Assembly: GCF_031143425.1 (NCBI RefSeq)
Contig: NC_090444.1
Span: 1,310,943,324-1,311,007,323 of the forward strand
Direction: 5' to 3'
DNA from: Pleurodeles waltl
Lineage: Eukaryota > Chordata > Amphibia > Caudata > Salamandridae
DNA: 64,000 bases
The position numbers were made by a program, and so were the translations under genes. This document shows positions 44,766 to 54,798 of this stretch, piece by piece (the stretch's first letter is position 1; the number at the start of each line of letters is the position of its first letter). The notes beneath the pieces are model-generated. The model made no database searches, was not told the origin of the DNA, and saw only the letters and a list, made by a program, of their open reading frames with translations.

Positions 44766-45499
44766 GGCCTCAGACTCACAAGCATCCTTAAATAATCAAA
44801 TGTGCCCATTTGCCTTTTGGCAGTTGATTGCTTGTTAAGGAAATAAGCAATTATCCTCCTGAATGTGGCACATGTTTAATGCAGATAACATTGTGAAGAG
44901 CACATATTTTGGCAGATACGGATGGCACAAGGTTAGCAGGTGTGATACAATGCTCATAATCAACAAACATTGGTTCTAATAAATGAGACATTTAACAAAC
45001 ATTGGTTATTGCATACTTGATATTCAAGGATGTAATGAACATATAAGCCTGAATGTTGCAAGCAACGGCATCTTACTGTAATCGAGCTCAGGGATGTGCT
45101 AGTGTACCCACAACACCCTGTTTTTCTGCACTCACAGCTTTAATTGACAGAATGCAAATCCACCAAATGAGCATGTTCCAAAGTGAAAAGTATTTAAAAG
45201 ACTGAAGGATGGGACTGCACTAGTGACAGTGCATGTAATTATTGGTGTCCTCCTTATTTCTTTTGAAACATCTGCCTTTGTATTAGCTATGTGTGATATT
45301 TTGTTCACTCAGGCTACCATGACTACTACCTATTGTGCCTGTTTACACCCGATCAGGATAACTTTCAGATTAATTGATGTGATTTACTAATGTCCACTGA
45401 TAAATGAACACCGGGATAATGGATGCTTTGGATGCAGTCTCTATGTTATGTCTTTTTAATGCATGTTTGAATTGCTGCTGGTATACAATTCTCACTTTA
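44766..45499. other. Unidentified sequence
   Basis: About 730 bp. A short direct repeat, ACAAACATTGGTT, occurs twice (about 44962 and 44998). Otherwise nothing was recognised. Confidence 0.4.
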
Positions 45500-45669
45500 G
45501 GCCTGATTGAGATCTTGGTGAACAAGGGCACTGTGTCACAAATGTGACAATACCCCGTCCGCCACATTACGATTCCATTATGTCCTATGGAAATTGTAAT
45601 TTGGTGGATGGAATAACCATCACGTTTGTGACAGAGTTAACCCATCTGCGAAGATCTTAAATCAGTCCC
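45500..45669. mobile_element. Diverged MITE related to 17630-17801
   Basis: GGCCTGATTGAGATCTTGG at the left pairs with CGAAGATCTTAAATCAGTCCC at the right. GTCACAAATGTGAC and CACGTTTGTGAC, and TAATGTGG/CCACATTA-like pairs, continue the palindrome. The size matches the 172-bp family. The flanks (TTA/TTT) are compatible with a decayed 3-bp duplication. Confidence 0.7.
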
Positions 45670-46137
45670 TTTGTCAGTCTTCAGATACAAAAGGGATTCT
45701 CTTCACATCTTTATACACTATTTGCTTTCAACTTACTATAATGAATTCAATTGCCATTGGGCCAATCCTTATGGGTCAATATAGACTTTCTTCTGCAGAT
45801 TTGTTAGCCTTGTCTTTTAATCGGAATTCCACACGACTACAGCCTGTTTTAAATACTCCTTGCAGTAAGGGCTTGGGTAACTTTAATTTACCTATTTTTT
45901 TCATTTTTATACAAATTTGTATCAAATGGTGGTGCACTTTATCCTACTGATTCAATGTTGAATTGAACATTTAATTCAACACCTTTCACTACAGAAGGGT
46001 TTACTTGATGACCTTTCTGGCTCAGTAAATCTACTGTTTGAGGATCTTAGCATACTTTGTCCAGATGAAGGCCCCACCTGTAAATAAGTGAACATGGCTC
46101 GGAATAGCCACTTAACAATGTGTTGGCTGGACACTTA

Positions 46138-46691
46138 GGGGGTCATTCTGACCTTGGCGGTCCATGACCGCCATGGCGGAGTGCGGCGGAAGCACCGCCA
46201 ACAGGCTGGCGGTGCTTCCTGGGCGATTCTGACGGCGGCGGGAAAGCCGCGGTCGGAAAAGGGGAGCACCGCCATGGGGATTCCGACCCCCTTCCCGCCA
46301 GCCTGACACCGCCAGAACCAGGATGGCGGGAACGGGTGCCGTGGGGCCCCTGGGGGCCCCTGCACTGCCCATGCCACTGGCATGGGCAGTGCAGGGGCCC
46401 ACTAACAGGGCCCCACAAAGATTTTTCACTGTCTGCTGTGCAGACAGTGAAAATCGCGACGGGTGCCACTGCACCCGTCGCACCCCTTCAACTCCGCCGG
46501 CTCCATTCCGAGCAGGCTTCATTGTTGAAGGGGCTGTCCCGCTGGCCCGGCCGGCGGTCTTCTGGCGGTCGCCCGCCGGCCCAGCGGTAAAGCCGGAATG
46601 GCCGCCGTCGTCTTTTGACCGCGGAGCGGTCTTTCGGCGGGAACCGCTTGGCGGGCGGCGACCGCCGACCGCCGCGGTCAGAATGACCGCC
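46138..46691. mobile_element. GC-rich hairpin-chain MITE, 554 bp, TTA target duplication
   Basis: The left end GGGGGTCATTCTGACCTTGG pairs with the right end CGGTCAGAATGACCGCC. TTA flanks both sides (46135-46137, 46692-46694). Inside are perfect or near-perfect hairpins in series: 23-bp arms 46354-46376/46378-46400, 14-bp arms 46423-46436/46440-46453, and 10-bp arms 46457-46466/46471-46480. Several open frames on both strands reflect high GC content and not genes. Same family as 55141-55700, opposite orientation. Confidence 0.9.
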
Positions 46692-46694
46692 TTA

Positions 46695-48690
46695 ATGTAC
46701 CATATATGAACCCAAATTTAACAATGGATCATTGTATCAAAGTAATCTGTGAAACCAGCCAACATTCCATTTGTCTTTCACTAGTCAGCAATGCACTTCT
46801 TACATTCAATGTCACATTTCACTAGCCTGGTACCATCACATGGAACACCAATATGTTTTTCTAATGTTCATGGAAGTCAAATAAAATTGGAAGAACTAGG
46901 TTCTACATTTAACTTTGGTTCTATCTTTCTGATTACATGTTTACCCAGATTCCCAGGAATATCGCTCATCCCTTGTTTGTGTTCTTGTTTAATTATTGCC
47001 AGGCAGAGGAAGAGACTATCTCAGTCTATAATGCCTCTGTGTTTTCAAACCCATATGCACTATAAATACTCTGGCCTACTAGAATGGAAATATCTGAATA
47101 CACACTGTCTCACTTGTTGCAATCATTTCTCACAGACGTTTTCACCATTTTGATAATTTAGATAACAGTGAGCTTATACTGGGATTAGCTTTTATCAGAT
47201 CTATTTAAATTGTGTGAAACAATCATTCTTAGGGGAAAACGGATTTTGACAGTGGCTGGTCTATATAAAAGGTTGTTTTATTTGCAAACATAGCTCACTA
47301 TAATATATCCTTTGGCTGAGCTGTACATGCTACGAATGCCCATAACACTGTATTAACAAATTAACTTTAAGCCATCACTCAACCCTTAACATTGCCCTCC
47401 CCTTAATGTTTAACTTCCGTCCTCTATATTAACCTCAGCACCTTATTGCTTGTACCCTGATTACTCCCACTTCTTTAGAACAAATCTGTCAACTTCCTTT
47501 CTATCCTGCCCACATCTAGCCCAGACCGTCTCCGTTTTCCTCATTGTTGTTTTCTTTCCTCCTTTTTCTCTGTATTTAAACCTTCTTTGCTCCCTCCCTA
47601 AGTTAACCTGAACTCCCTTTTCTGTCACCAGAAAAGCACACTAAAGAGGTGCTCCTTCTATCCTCCCTTTCATTTGGCAGCCATCTGTCCCCACGAGGTC
47701 TCCAATTCATCCATCACATTTATCAAATACGCCCTGTTTCCAAGAAGGTAGAATTGTACCCCATCTTGCCTGAACAATATCCACCATTTGTACTAATGGT
47801 CTCATGCTAAACTAGCTTCACATTCCTGGACTTACAAAAAACTGAAATCTCTCTGTTAACTTCCTTGCACACCTTATTTATGGCTACCTGCTTGCAAGCC
47901 TCTTGGTAGAAACTGGGTCTAAAATATGTCTTTGCACTCCCATTTAGCATGCACAGCCTTCAAGTTCTTTTTATTGTCTTCAACAGCTCTAGCCCAGTTA
48001 GCCGTACATGGTTTTTCTCTTCTAGATGAATCAATATCACTTAATTCCACAAGCCCTTTCACTTAGCTCCAAAAGCTTAAGTATCCTTGAGCCTGCTTTA
48101 AGACTCCTACTCCATGACACACCCTGATGCTTTCTTGTCATTCAAACTCATCTACTGGCCATAAGATGGCATTTGTGCATGCTCTTCTGCCCACTTCACA
48201 ATGGAGAGGCCTCAATTCCAGATAATCTTCTTCTGCCCCCCACCACCTCTCTGTTCTGTTAAGAGACAAGGCAACCTGTTGTCAATACCCTCTTCTTCTC
48301 AGTCACTTTGACTACACATAGCCCCAGACCTTTGGTTTGCCAACTTCCACCTGGCCAAACTCTTCAGTCTCTCCTCAACCTATCCTAGTCCAAGACATTC
48401 AGTCATCAACTATGTACTACATTAGCATATCCCATACCCTGGTAGAGGCTAATCCCCTCCGTTTGTCCCCCTCAGCACTGCTAACACTTGCGTGCCTGTC
48501 ACCACCTTCCATACTCATGCCTGAAATAATGCCTTGTCTCTACACCCCTCAATTCCACATATTTCTGTATGCTACCGTTGGTCAAATATCTTTCCTGCTT
48601 GATGTCCCCAAATAAATAAATAAACATGCATTTCCTTTCCCTTCTGGCCCTTTGTACTCTTAAGCACTCAAACCCATAGGCTGTTCCTTC
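46695..48690. other. Unidentified, pyrimidine-rich from about 47400
   Basis: About 2 kb. A 120-codon plus-strand frame at 46791-47153 has no recognised similarity, and I do not accept it as a gene. CTATATAAAAGG at 47261-47272 is TATA-like but has no gene attached. 47400-48690 is CT-rich on the plus strand; part of it may be the decayed end of the DIRS-like element to its right. Confidence 0.35.
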
Positions 48691-48699
48691 CTAGGTTGT

Positions 48700-48960
48700 A
48701 CCTCATCATTTATATCTTTGGAATATCTTTGGAATTGCTTGACCCCACCACCTCTGACACCAAAGAACACAATAGGGAAATCGCTCTGAAATACTCCCCT
48801 TTCTAGGTATATGTGCATGCAGCTCTTGTCGGATCCATAATATTTCCCAGAATGGACACTTTAATGGCTTTCCTCCATCTCTTTTCATCGCGCTCTCTAA
48901 CCCACCCCTTCCTAATAAACCTAAAAAATTCACAATTAGATTCACAAACCCAAAAGCATT
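48700..48960 (-). pseudogene. Tyrosine recombinase remnant of a DIRS-like element
   Basis: DIRS-like elements integrate with a tyrosine recombinase in place of an integrase. Read on the minus strand, GLESAMKRDGGKPLKC (about 48830-48890) resembles the segment before the catalytic domain (R-D-x-R-x-PI). In a second frame, YFRAISLLCSLVSEVVGSS (about 48732-48790) resembles the block carrying the first catalytic arginine (FRAAFSLAF...LR-x-SEL). That arginine is not present. The second arginine-tyrosine part was not found. The position, downstream of the RNase H remnant on the same strand, supports the call. Confidence 0.45.
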
Positions 48961-49181
48961 TTCAATACAATTCTACCCAACCAGCTCCCCAGATATAGTT
49001 ACTACCAACAACAGTTTTTGAACCATTTCCATTACAAAGTTCACAATGCCTTGTTTTCATGCTGTCATTTTTATGCACATCTCTTCTCTTGTTCAGCTGC
49101 TGACAACCTCCTGCTCTGCCTAGTAAAACTCATATCTGGTTTACTCAACCTGTATGCCTTCAGCAAGCATTAAGGCTCCAA

Positions 49182-49300
49182 GGCCCATATTTATACTTTT
49201 TTAGCACTGCATTTGCGCCGCAATTGTATTTTGTACGTTTGCACCGCTTTTGCATCAAAAAATGACGCAAATGTGGCGCTAAAAAGTATAAATATGGGCC
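49182..49300. mobile_element. Palindromic MITE, 119 bp, same family as 11830-11984
   Basis: Ends GGCCCATATTTATACTTTTT and AAAAAGTATAAATATGGGCC are inverted repeats. CCA and TCA flank it, a possible target duplication with one change. It lies inside the minus-strand DIRS-like remnant. Confidence 0.85.
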
Positions 49301-49364
49301 TCAGTGTCTTAGACGCTCCACCTCTTTCAGTAATTTGTCCCTTCTTATCTCTGCCAACCGACTG

Positions 49365-50320
49365 AATTATGACCACTGAAACTGAGATGTGCATCAGCAA
49401 TGCCATTTTCCATACCTGGTATGTTCTTAAGCCAGAAACAATGTTCTAGTGCAGGCACCCCAACACTAGGTCTATGAGTAGTCTCAGAACACTACAATCC
49501 ATGCCCATTACCCATTCTGTGCCTTTTTATGGTCAAAGTCACTTTCCTGCTTTCAAGTCTCAATTTCACTGCTAATAACACTGGAAGGTTCTCCCAAAAG
49601 CAATGCTGTGGTTGCACTTCTTCCGGTCCTCCAGCCACCTTTCCATGCACCAGTGCCCTTTCCAGTAAAGCCCAAAACCACATGCCCATGTAAGAGAAAA
49701 TATCCCGTACCCCTAACCATCCAGGTGAATGGGTCAGACTGTAGTTGTGGCATGGTAACTGCCAAGAAATCTGCTCCAAGTCAACCTGTCTTAGCTGATT
49801 CATTCTGATAGCCTGATCCTGTGGTGAGATTTCAAGCCTTGAGCCTGAAAAATGCTCTGCCCAGTGTCACTACTTTATACGATACATTCACGTGAGAAAA
49901 ACCCTGCTGGATTTTCCTGTGTTTACATCTTCTCTTCCATACCACCACATGCAATAGGTCTCTCAATGTCTCTAGCGTGTCTAATGGTAATCTTGACACC
50001 ATGGTCATTGAATTCAGTTCAGTGCCCAAAAATGTGATCCTTGTAGTTAGTCATAAGAGGCTATTGAAGGGTTAAAATGCCACACATGTGACAGGGCAGC
50101 CCTTGTTGATAATTATCAGGCCCTCAAAATAAAACCTGGAATGGGCAAATCATTACTGTGAACCTATAGTAACCAGAGTGCCAAATTCATATCTGCTTTG
50201 CCCATTTCAGTTGTCAAAACTCAATTTAGACACTCAACAATCAATAAGCTTAATGTAGTCATTTATGAACCCACCTTCTGGCCAAGACAAATTAATTTCC
50301 CCTTTGCCTTCTTAGGGACT
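49365..50320 (-). pseudogene. DIRS-like reverse transcriptase and RNase H remnant
   Basis: On the minus strand, a motif-A region reads MGKADMNLALWLL (about 50185-50230; family form AKADI-x-SAF-x-LLPVHP). A stretch at 50029-49850 reads TELNSMTMVSRLPLDTLETL and then VVTLGRAFFR, the DIRS/amphibian RT-RNase H junction (G-x-ELD-x-x-x-M-x-RLP...PGR-x-F). The RNase H end is HCFWLKNIPGMENGIADAHL (about 49395-49455). The YLDD motif lies between these and appears deleted. Stops and frameshifts abound. DIRS elements are abundant in salamanders (established knowledge). Confidence 0.65.
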
Positions 50321-50322
50321 AT

Positions 50323-50791
50323 GGGGGTCATTATGACCCTGCAGTCACTAGACCGCCAGGGTCACGGTCAGACCCCTGCCAAAGTGGAGGTCCGCCGCGA
50401 CATTATGACTGCGGCAAAGCCGCCACGGTCCAACCTCTGAAACCGCCAGGCTGCCGCCAGCCTGCAGCCTGGCGGTCCCATGCAGTGCTGCCCTGGTGAT
50501 TACAAGTTTCCATCCGCCAGCCTTTCCATGGCGGTAAACACTGCCATGGAAAGGCAGGCGGAATGGGGAACATGGAGGGCCCCTGGGGGTCCTTGCACTG
50601 CCCATCCACTTGGCATGGGCAGTGCAGGGGTCTCCATGCATAGCCCCATCGCAAATTTAATTGCCCGAATTACGGGCAGTGGAATGCTTGGCAGGTGCTG
50701 CTGCACCCGTTGCAGAGCCAGCAGGGTTTAGGCCTCCCATGTGGCATTATGGCGGTATGGCGTTCTGCCTGCCAATGTCATAATGAGGGCC
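50323..50791. mobile_element. Harbinger-type MITE, 469 bp, in the DIRS-like element
   Basis: The left end GGGGGTCATTATGACCCTGC pairs roughly with the right end AATGTCATAATGAGGGCC. A hairpin with 12-bp arms lies at 50594-50605/50615-50626, within an imperfect palindrome. Flanks TAT/TGT suggest a decayed 3-bp duplication. Its right end is nearly that of the MYB/SANT-bearing element at 2580. It separates the gag side from the RT side of the DIRS-like remnant. Confidence 0.82.
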
Positions 50792-50799
50792 TGTATCCT

Positions 50800-51800
50800 G
50801 AGGTAATATGATAAGATCCTGTATTCAAGTCTATTTGAACAGGCTTGCCATAAGTCCTGCTTGAAATACTTTGATGAACTTAGTCTGTACTATGTCTATC
50901 ATTTCCTTAACCAACCTTAAATTCCTAGTGCAGCAGTTGTGCCATATCCCATGGCACTGTATTCTGAATCCTGTAATAAATCATTCCTTCAAGCTTCATG
51001 CCACCTCTCATGATTTCACCATAGACAGAAGGACATTGCCTTCAATTTAGCTGGAATAATGGTGTTATCCAGTGCACAAAAGATGATGGAAGGACTGCTT
51101 GTGCTTGTAATAAGTTGAACCACTGACAATCACTCAGGGTAGCATCCTAAACCCATTGGTCTTTTGTGACCCCCATTCCACCTCAGATTGGACCCAGCCA
51201 GATACAAGGCAGCCTTGGTCTGCTCCAATAGGAACAGTCCAGCTTAAATTGCCAAGCCAGGTCCTCTGAACCAGAACGGAAGGAACACATCAACCCAAAG
51301 CTGAAGCATTGTAGTAAGGGGTGTTTCCTATTACAGTGTGAGCATTCAAACGTTCACAGTGATTGCTAACACATTCTCTTGCTGAAGTTTCCAAATTTTC
51401 CCCTTTTTGGCCTCTCTTTCTACTGCCCTCCTGGAGGGTGTGCAGCAATTGTAATCCACTTGCCGTGTGCATCACAGGTACTGACCTGGTTAAAGTCACC
51501 CACTGGAGCCAAGGCTCATTTTTTACACCATCCCCCCCGCCCCGATTTTGATGGGTCCATTACTCTCCTAGCCTTGAATTCTTTGCTATGTATCTGCCAT
51601 CCCAGTCCTCCAAGATGGATATTGGTATTCAAAGTTTTTGAAAAGAGGTACTCTGCTCTCAAGATACTTTGCACAGAAACTACTGGTGTGGTAGTCACTA
51701 CTGCTGTCCTTGTCTCAATATTAATAGGCACCCTCAGGCTTTTAGCCAGCTTCTTTTCCTTATCCTTTGACTGCCCGAAGGTACGCAGGTCCCCGTGAAA
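50800..51800 (-). pseudogene. DIRS-like gag and RT-start remnant
   Basis: On the minus strand, FECSHCNRKHPLLQCF (about 51305-51352) forms a CX2CX3HX4C zinc finger, as seen near the end of gag in DIRS-like elements. Upstream, a frame at 51516-51731 has no recognised domain but would be the gag body. Downstream to 50800 only scattered short frames remain, where the first RT motifs would be. The assignment rests on the zinc finger and on co-orientation with the RT/RNase H remnant. Confidence 0.5.
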
Positions 51801-51927
51801 AACTTGAGTCTGTCAATATATTTACAAGCTCTTACTTTCTCTTTCATACTCTTCAAATGATTACCTCAATGATACAGCTATGCCCATGTAGGGCAGCTTT
51901 AACCTTGTGCCAACTTGGACCCCTGCC

Positions 51928-52793
51928 TGTCACGATCTACCCTTCGCTTACTACCTTTGTCAGCTGGAACTGAAGGGCGACCTTGATTCTTGCAGGTCTT
52001 GCTCTGGCCAAGGTAAGGGTGACCCTTTCCGGTGGCCAAGGTAAGGGCGACCCTTTCCAGTAGCCATGGTGCTGCTGACAATGGTACGTCAAAACAGCCT
52101 GTGCCCTCCAGAAGAAGTCGCAGAGGAAAAACCCCTAAGGGAAATAAGGTAAAAAACCTCTATGACAGGAACTCCCTGGAACAGAAGAAAAGGACATGTG
52201 AAAAAATATCAGACTTCCAAAGTCAAGAAAAATAACTGGAAGAAAGCAGGAGCAAACAGGAACAAAAACTGGAATTGGAGAAAAAACCAGCCGGAGCGTG
52301 ATAACCACCAGAGGAAGTATTGCAGCGCAAGGAGAACAAGAATCTAACCCCTTAAATACCCCTGAGCAGGAAGTGGCATGCAGGAAAAAGCAAGAACGCC
52401 ATTTTAGATTGGGAAAGGACCATAGAACAAGGTTGAAGAAGACCCCATATTTGAAAGGGAACCAGATGCATGCAGGGAAAAAGAAAAGAAGAAAGGCATG
52501 CTGGAGAAAGAGAATATGGCCCCACTAGGAAAAAAGAAAAAAAGAAAAGGAAAGAAAAAGAAAGAAAAAGGAAGAAGAAAAGAGCCCTAGAACAGGGCAC
52601 CAGGTAGGTAAGGGGTCAGGCGCAAACACCTAGTACCAAGACCCATGCCATGCGCCAAACTCAGCAAAGCCCGATGCCCAACCCTGGTCCTCGGACCTCG
52701 CTGTGGGCAAAAAAATGAGCTGCGGCTGAAAAAAGGGAGCCACTGCAAGCCCTGCGGCTGGAAAAATGGAACGCTACTCCCCGTGGCATGACA
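51928..52793 (-). repeat. 3' LTR of the chromovirus (866 bp, longer form)
   Basis: On the plus strand it starts TGTCACGATCTACCC and ends GGCATGACA. From 52487 it matches the 5' LTR (shared GAGAAAGAGAATATGGCCCC, then A/G-rich tract, then GAGCCCTAGAACA-GGCACCAGGTA). 51945-52480 has no counterpart in the other LTR. It includes a 28-bp direct repeat (GGCCAAGGTAAGGG-GACCCTTTCC) at 52006-52061. TCCGGAGAGGGAACC, just outside at about 52795-52809 (minus), is the polypurine tract. Confidence 0.78.
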
Positions 52794-52859
52794 GAAGGTT
52801 CCCTCTCCGGAGGCCCGGGTTTGTCCGGATAGAGATGGAAAAAACGACGGACCAGAAGA

Positions 52860-53068
52860 GGAGTATGAACAGTAGAGGCATCGTCCCAAGAACATTTGCG
52901 AAGAGGATAACCCTTCCAGTGAGTGAGAAATTGGAGACGTTTTCGGAATACACGAAAGTTACATATTTCCTGAACCACATATTCGGGCACATCATCCACC
53001 AACAGAGGAAGGGGACAGGCAAATTGTCTTTGAAAAGGATCAGGCATATAGGGCTTCAGCTGAGACAC
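52860..53068 (-). pseudogene. Chromodomain at the integrase C-terminus
   Basis: Reads EYVVQEICNFRVFRKRLQFL, then THWKGYPLRKCSWDDAS, then PLLVRRFFHLYPDKPGP. This is the chromodomain of chromoviral integrases, with the aromatic Y, W and W of the methyl-lysine cage region (YVV..., HWKGY, SW). Such domains direct integration to particular histone-marked chromatin. It is open over 70 codons. A frame change separates it from the integrase core upstream. Confidence 0.85.
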
Positions 53069-53158
53069 ATGAAACCCAGGATGTATCTTCCAAGGTCGAG
53101 GTAAATGAAGACAAAATTATATTGGATTGACTTTTTGAAGAATCAGGAATGGTCCGTA

Positions 53159-54168
53159 TTAATGGGGTTTGAACTTATTTTGTGACAGATGGAGGGGCAG
53201 AAATTTAGAAGAAAGCCAGAACTTGTCTCTGACTTGATAAGATGGGGCATCACATCGTCTCTTATCATCCATCTTTTTCATTAGTTGTTTGGTAGCTAGA
53301 AGATTGGAATGTACAATACGTTGGATACTACGTAGTCGTTGAGTAAATGATGTGATTGCAGGAAGTGTAGATGATGCCTTGATGATAGCAGGAAAGGATT
53401 TAGGATGAAAACAATAAGTGCAAAAGAAAGGAGTGAACTTTGAAGCACTATGTACTGCGTTGTTATATGGGAACCCGGCAAATGCTAAGTACATAGACCA
53501 GTTACTTTGGGTAGCATTGCAAAAACAGTGTAAATATTGTTCAAGTCCTTGGTTCAGGCGTTCCGTTTGTCTATTTGTTTGTGGATGATAACCGGATGAT
53601 AAGGCCACATGGATGTGTAGTATTTTGCAAAAATGTTTCCAAAAGCGTGAAATATATTTGGGGCCACGGTCTGAGATAATGACTTGAGGGAGACCTTGTA
53701 GGCAAAAAATCTCCAGTATAAAGATTTGATTCAATTATTTTGCAGTGGGTAGTTTCTTTACTGCAGTAAAATGAGCCATCTTAGTAAAGGAATCAACGGC
53801 CACCATTATACCTCGATTTCCTGCTGAGGGAGGAAAGGAACACACTAAATCGGTTGATACGTTATGCCAAGGGGGTGGTGGAACGGGTAAAGGTCGAAGC
53901 AATCCTCCTGGTTTGGTATGTGGTATTTTAGTTTGAGCATAGATGGGACAAGAAGTCACATAACTGTCTTTCTTTTCTTCACTGTAGGCCACCAAAAGGA
54001 GAGAAGGAGTAGTTCTTGTGTGGCTTTGATACTGCAATGACCGGCAATAGGAGAATCGTGACACATTTGTAGTGCTTTGGTTTGGACTATCTTTGAAGGG
54101 AGGAACAATGCATCCTTATGATAGTAATACTCCTTAACCTTGTGTAAATTTGGATGTAGATTTTTCAT
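53159..54168 (-). pseudogene. Chromovirus integrase, broken
   Basis: The zinc domain is ALQMCHDSPIAGHCSIKATQ (about 54000-54080), then FWWPTVKK. The core's first part is read in shifted frames at 53735-53990 (LPVPPPPWHNVSTDLV, DSFTKMAHF). The second part, 53734-53160, is open for 191 codons: SDRGPKYISRFWKHFC with the second catalytic D, and SSGYHPQTNRQTERLNQGLE with the catalytic E. QVRDKFWLSSKFLPLHLSQN follows, the end-binding part. At least two frame changes or stops (about 53990, 53735) disable it. Confidence 0.85.
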
Positions 54169-54224
54169 TTCAAGTTCAGAGAGGGTTGAATACTCAGACC
54201 GTACTTTATCAAGAAAGGACTGAC

Positions 54225-54795
54225 TAGGCCAATAATTCTATCTGGTTCAATGAGGTTTTGTGTAGGAGGATCGATACTTTCAGGATAGCGTTGTGATAAG
54301 GCATCTTCCAGATTATTTTGAGAACCCAGCATATAGGTTGTATAGAAGTCAAACTGACTGAAAAAGAAGGCCCATCGGGGTTGGCGACTGTTCCGACATT
54401 GGACATTTCATAGGCACTGTAAATTTCGATGGTCTGTTCTTACTTCAAATGTTTCCATTGAACCCATAAGGAATTGTCTTCATTCACTACAAGCTGTCTT
54501 TAACGCAAGCAGTTCTCATTCCAAGACAGAGTAATTATGCTCTGAATCAGATAGTGCATGAGACAGACAAAAAATCGGGTGTTCTAATCCATCATCGCTT
54601 TGCCTATGTAGTAATGCAGCCCCTACTGCTCTCTCTGAAGCATCAGTGACTACTATAAATTGCTTGGTGGTATCAGGATGCCGTAATATAGGAGCTTGTG
54701 TGAAGGCATGCTTTAGGCTTTGAAATGCTGTTTCAGCAACTTCTGTCCAACAAAAGCTGTTCCGTAAATTCTCTTTTTTAAGAGTTCGTGTGATA
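54225..54795 (-). pseudogene. Chromovirus RNase H
   Basis: Reads KQFIVVTDASERAVGAALLH (about 54620-54670), with the catalytic D in TDAS, then LSDSEHNYSVLE followed by a stop where the family has a second catalytic stretch (E-LLAL). TFEVRTDHRNLQCL (54420-54460) and PRWAFFFSQFDFYTTYMLGS (54320-54385) follow. The end LEDALSQRYPE is a variant of ADALSR. Two in-frame stops are present, otherwise the domain is complete. Confidence 0.82.
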
Positions 54796-54798
54796 TGA

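Noticed and set aside
46112..46709. Several overlapping open frames of 80-136 codons on both strands
   Set aside because: They all fall in the 554-bp GC-rich MITE with a TTA duplication.
46791..47153. Plus-strand frame of 120 codons
   Set aside because: No domain, no family resemblance and no promoter or neighbour support it. Frames of this length occur by chance in 64 kb.
47261..47272. TATA-like CTATATAAAAGG as a gene promoter
   Set aside because: No coding sequence or LTR follows that I can recognise; AT-rich DNA gives such matches by chance.
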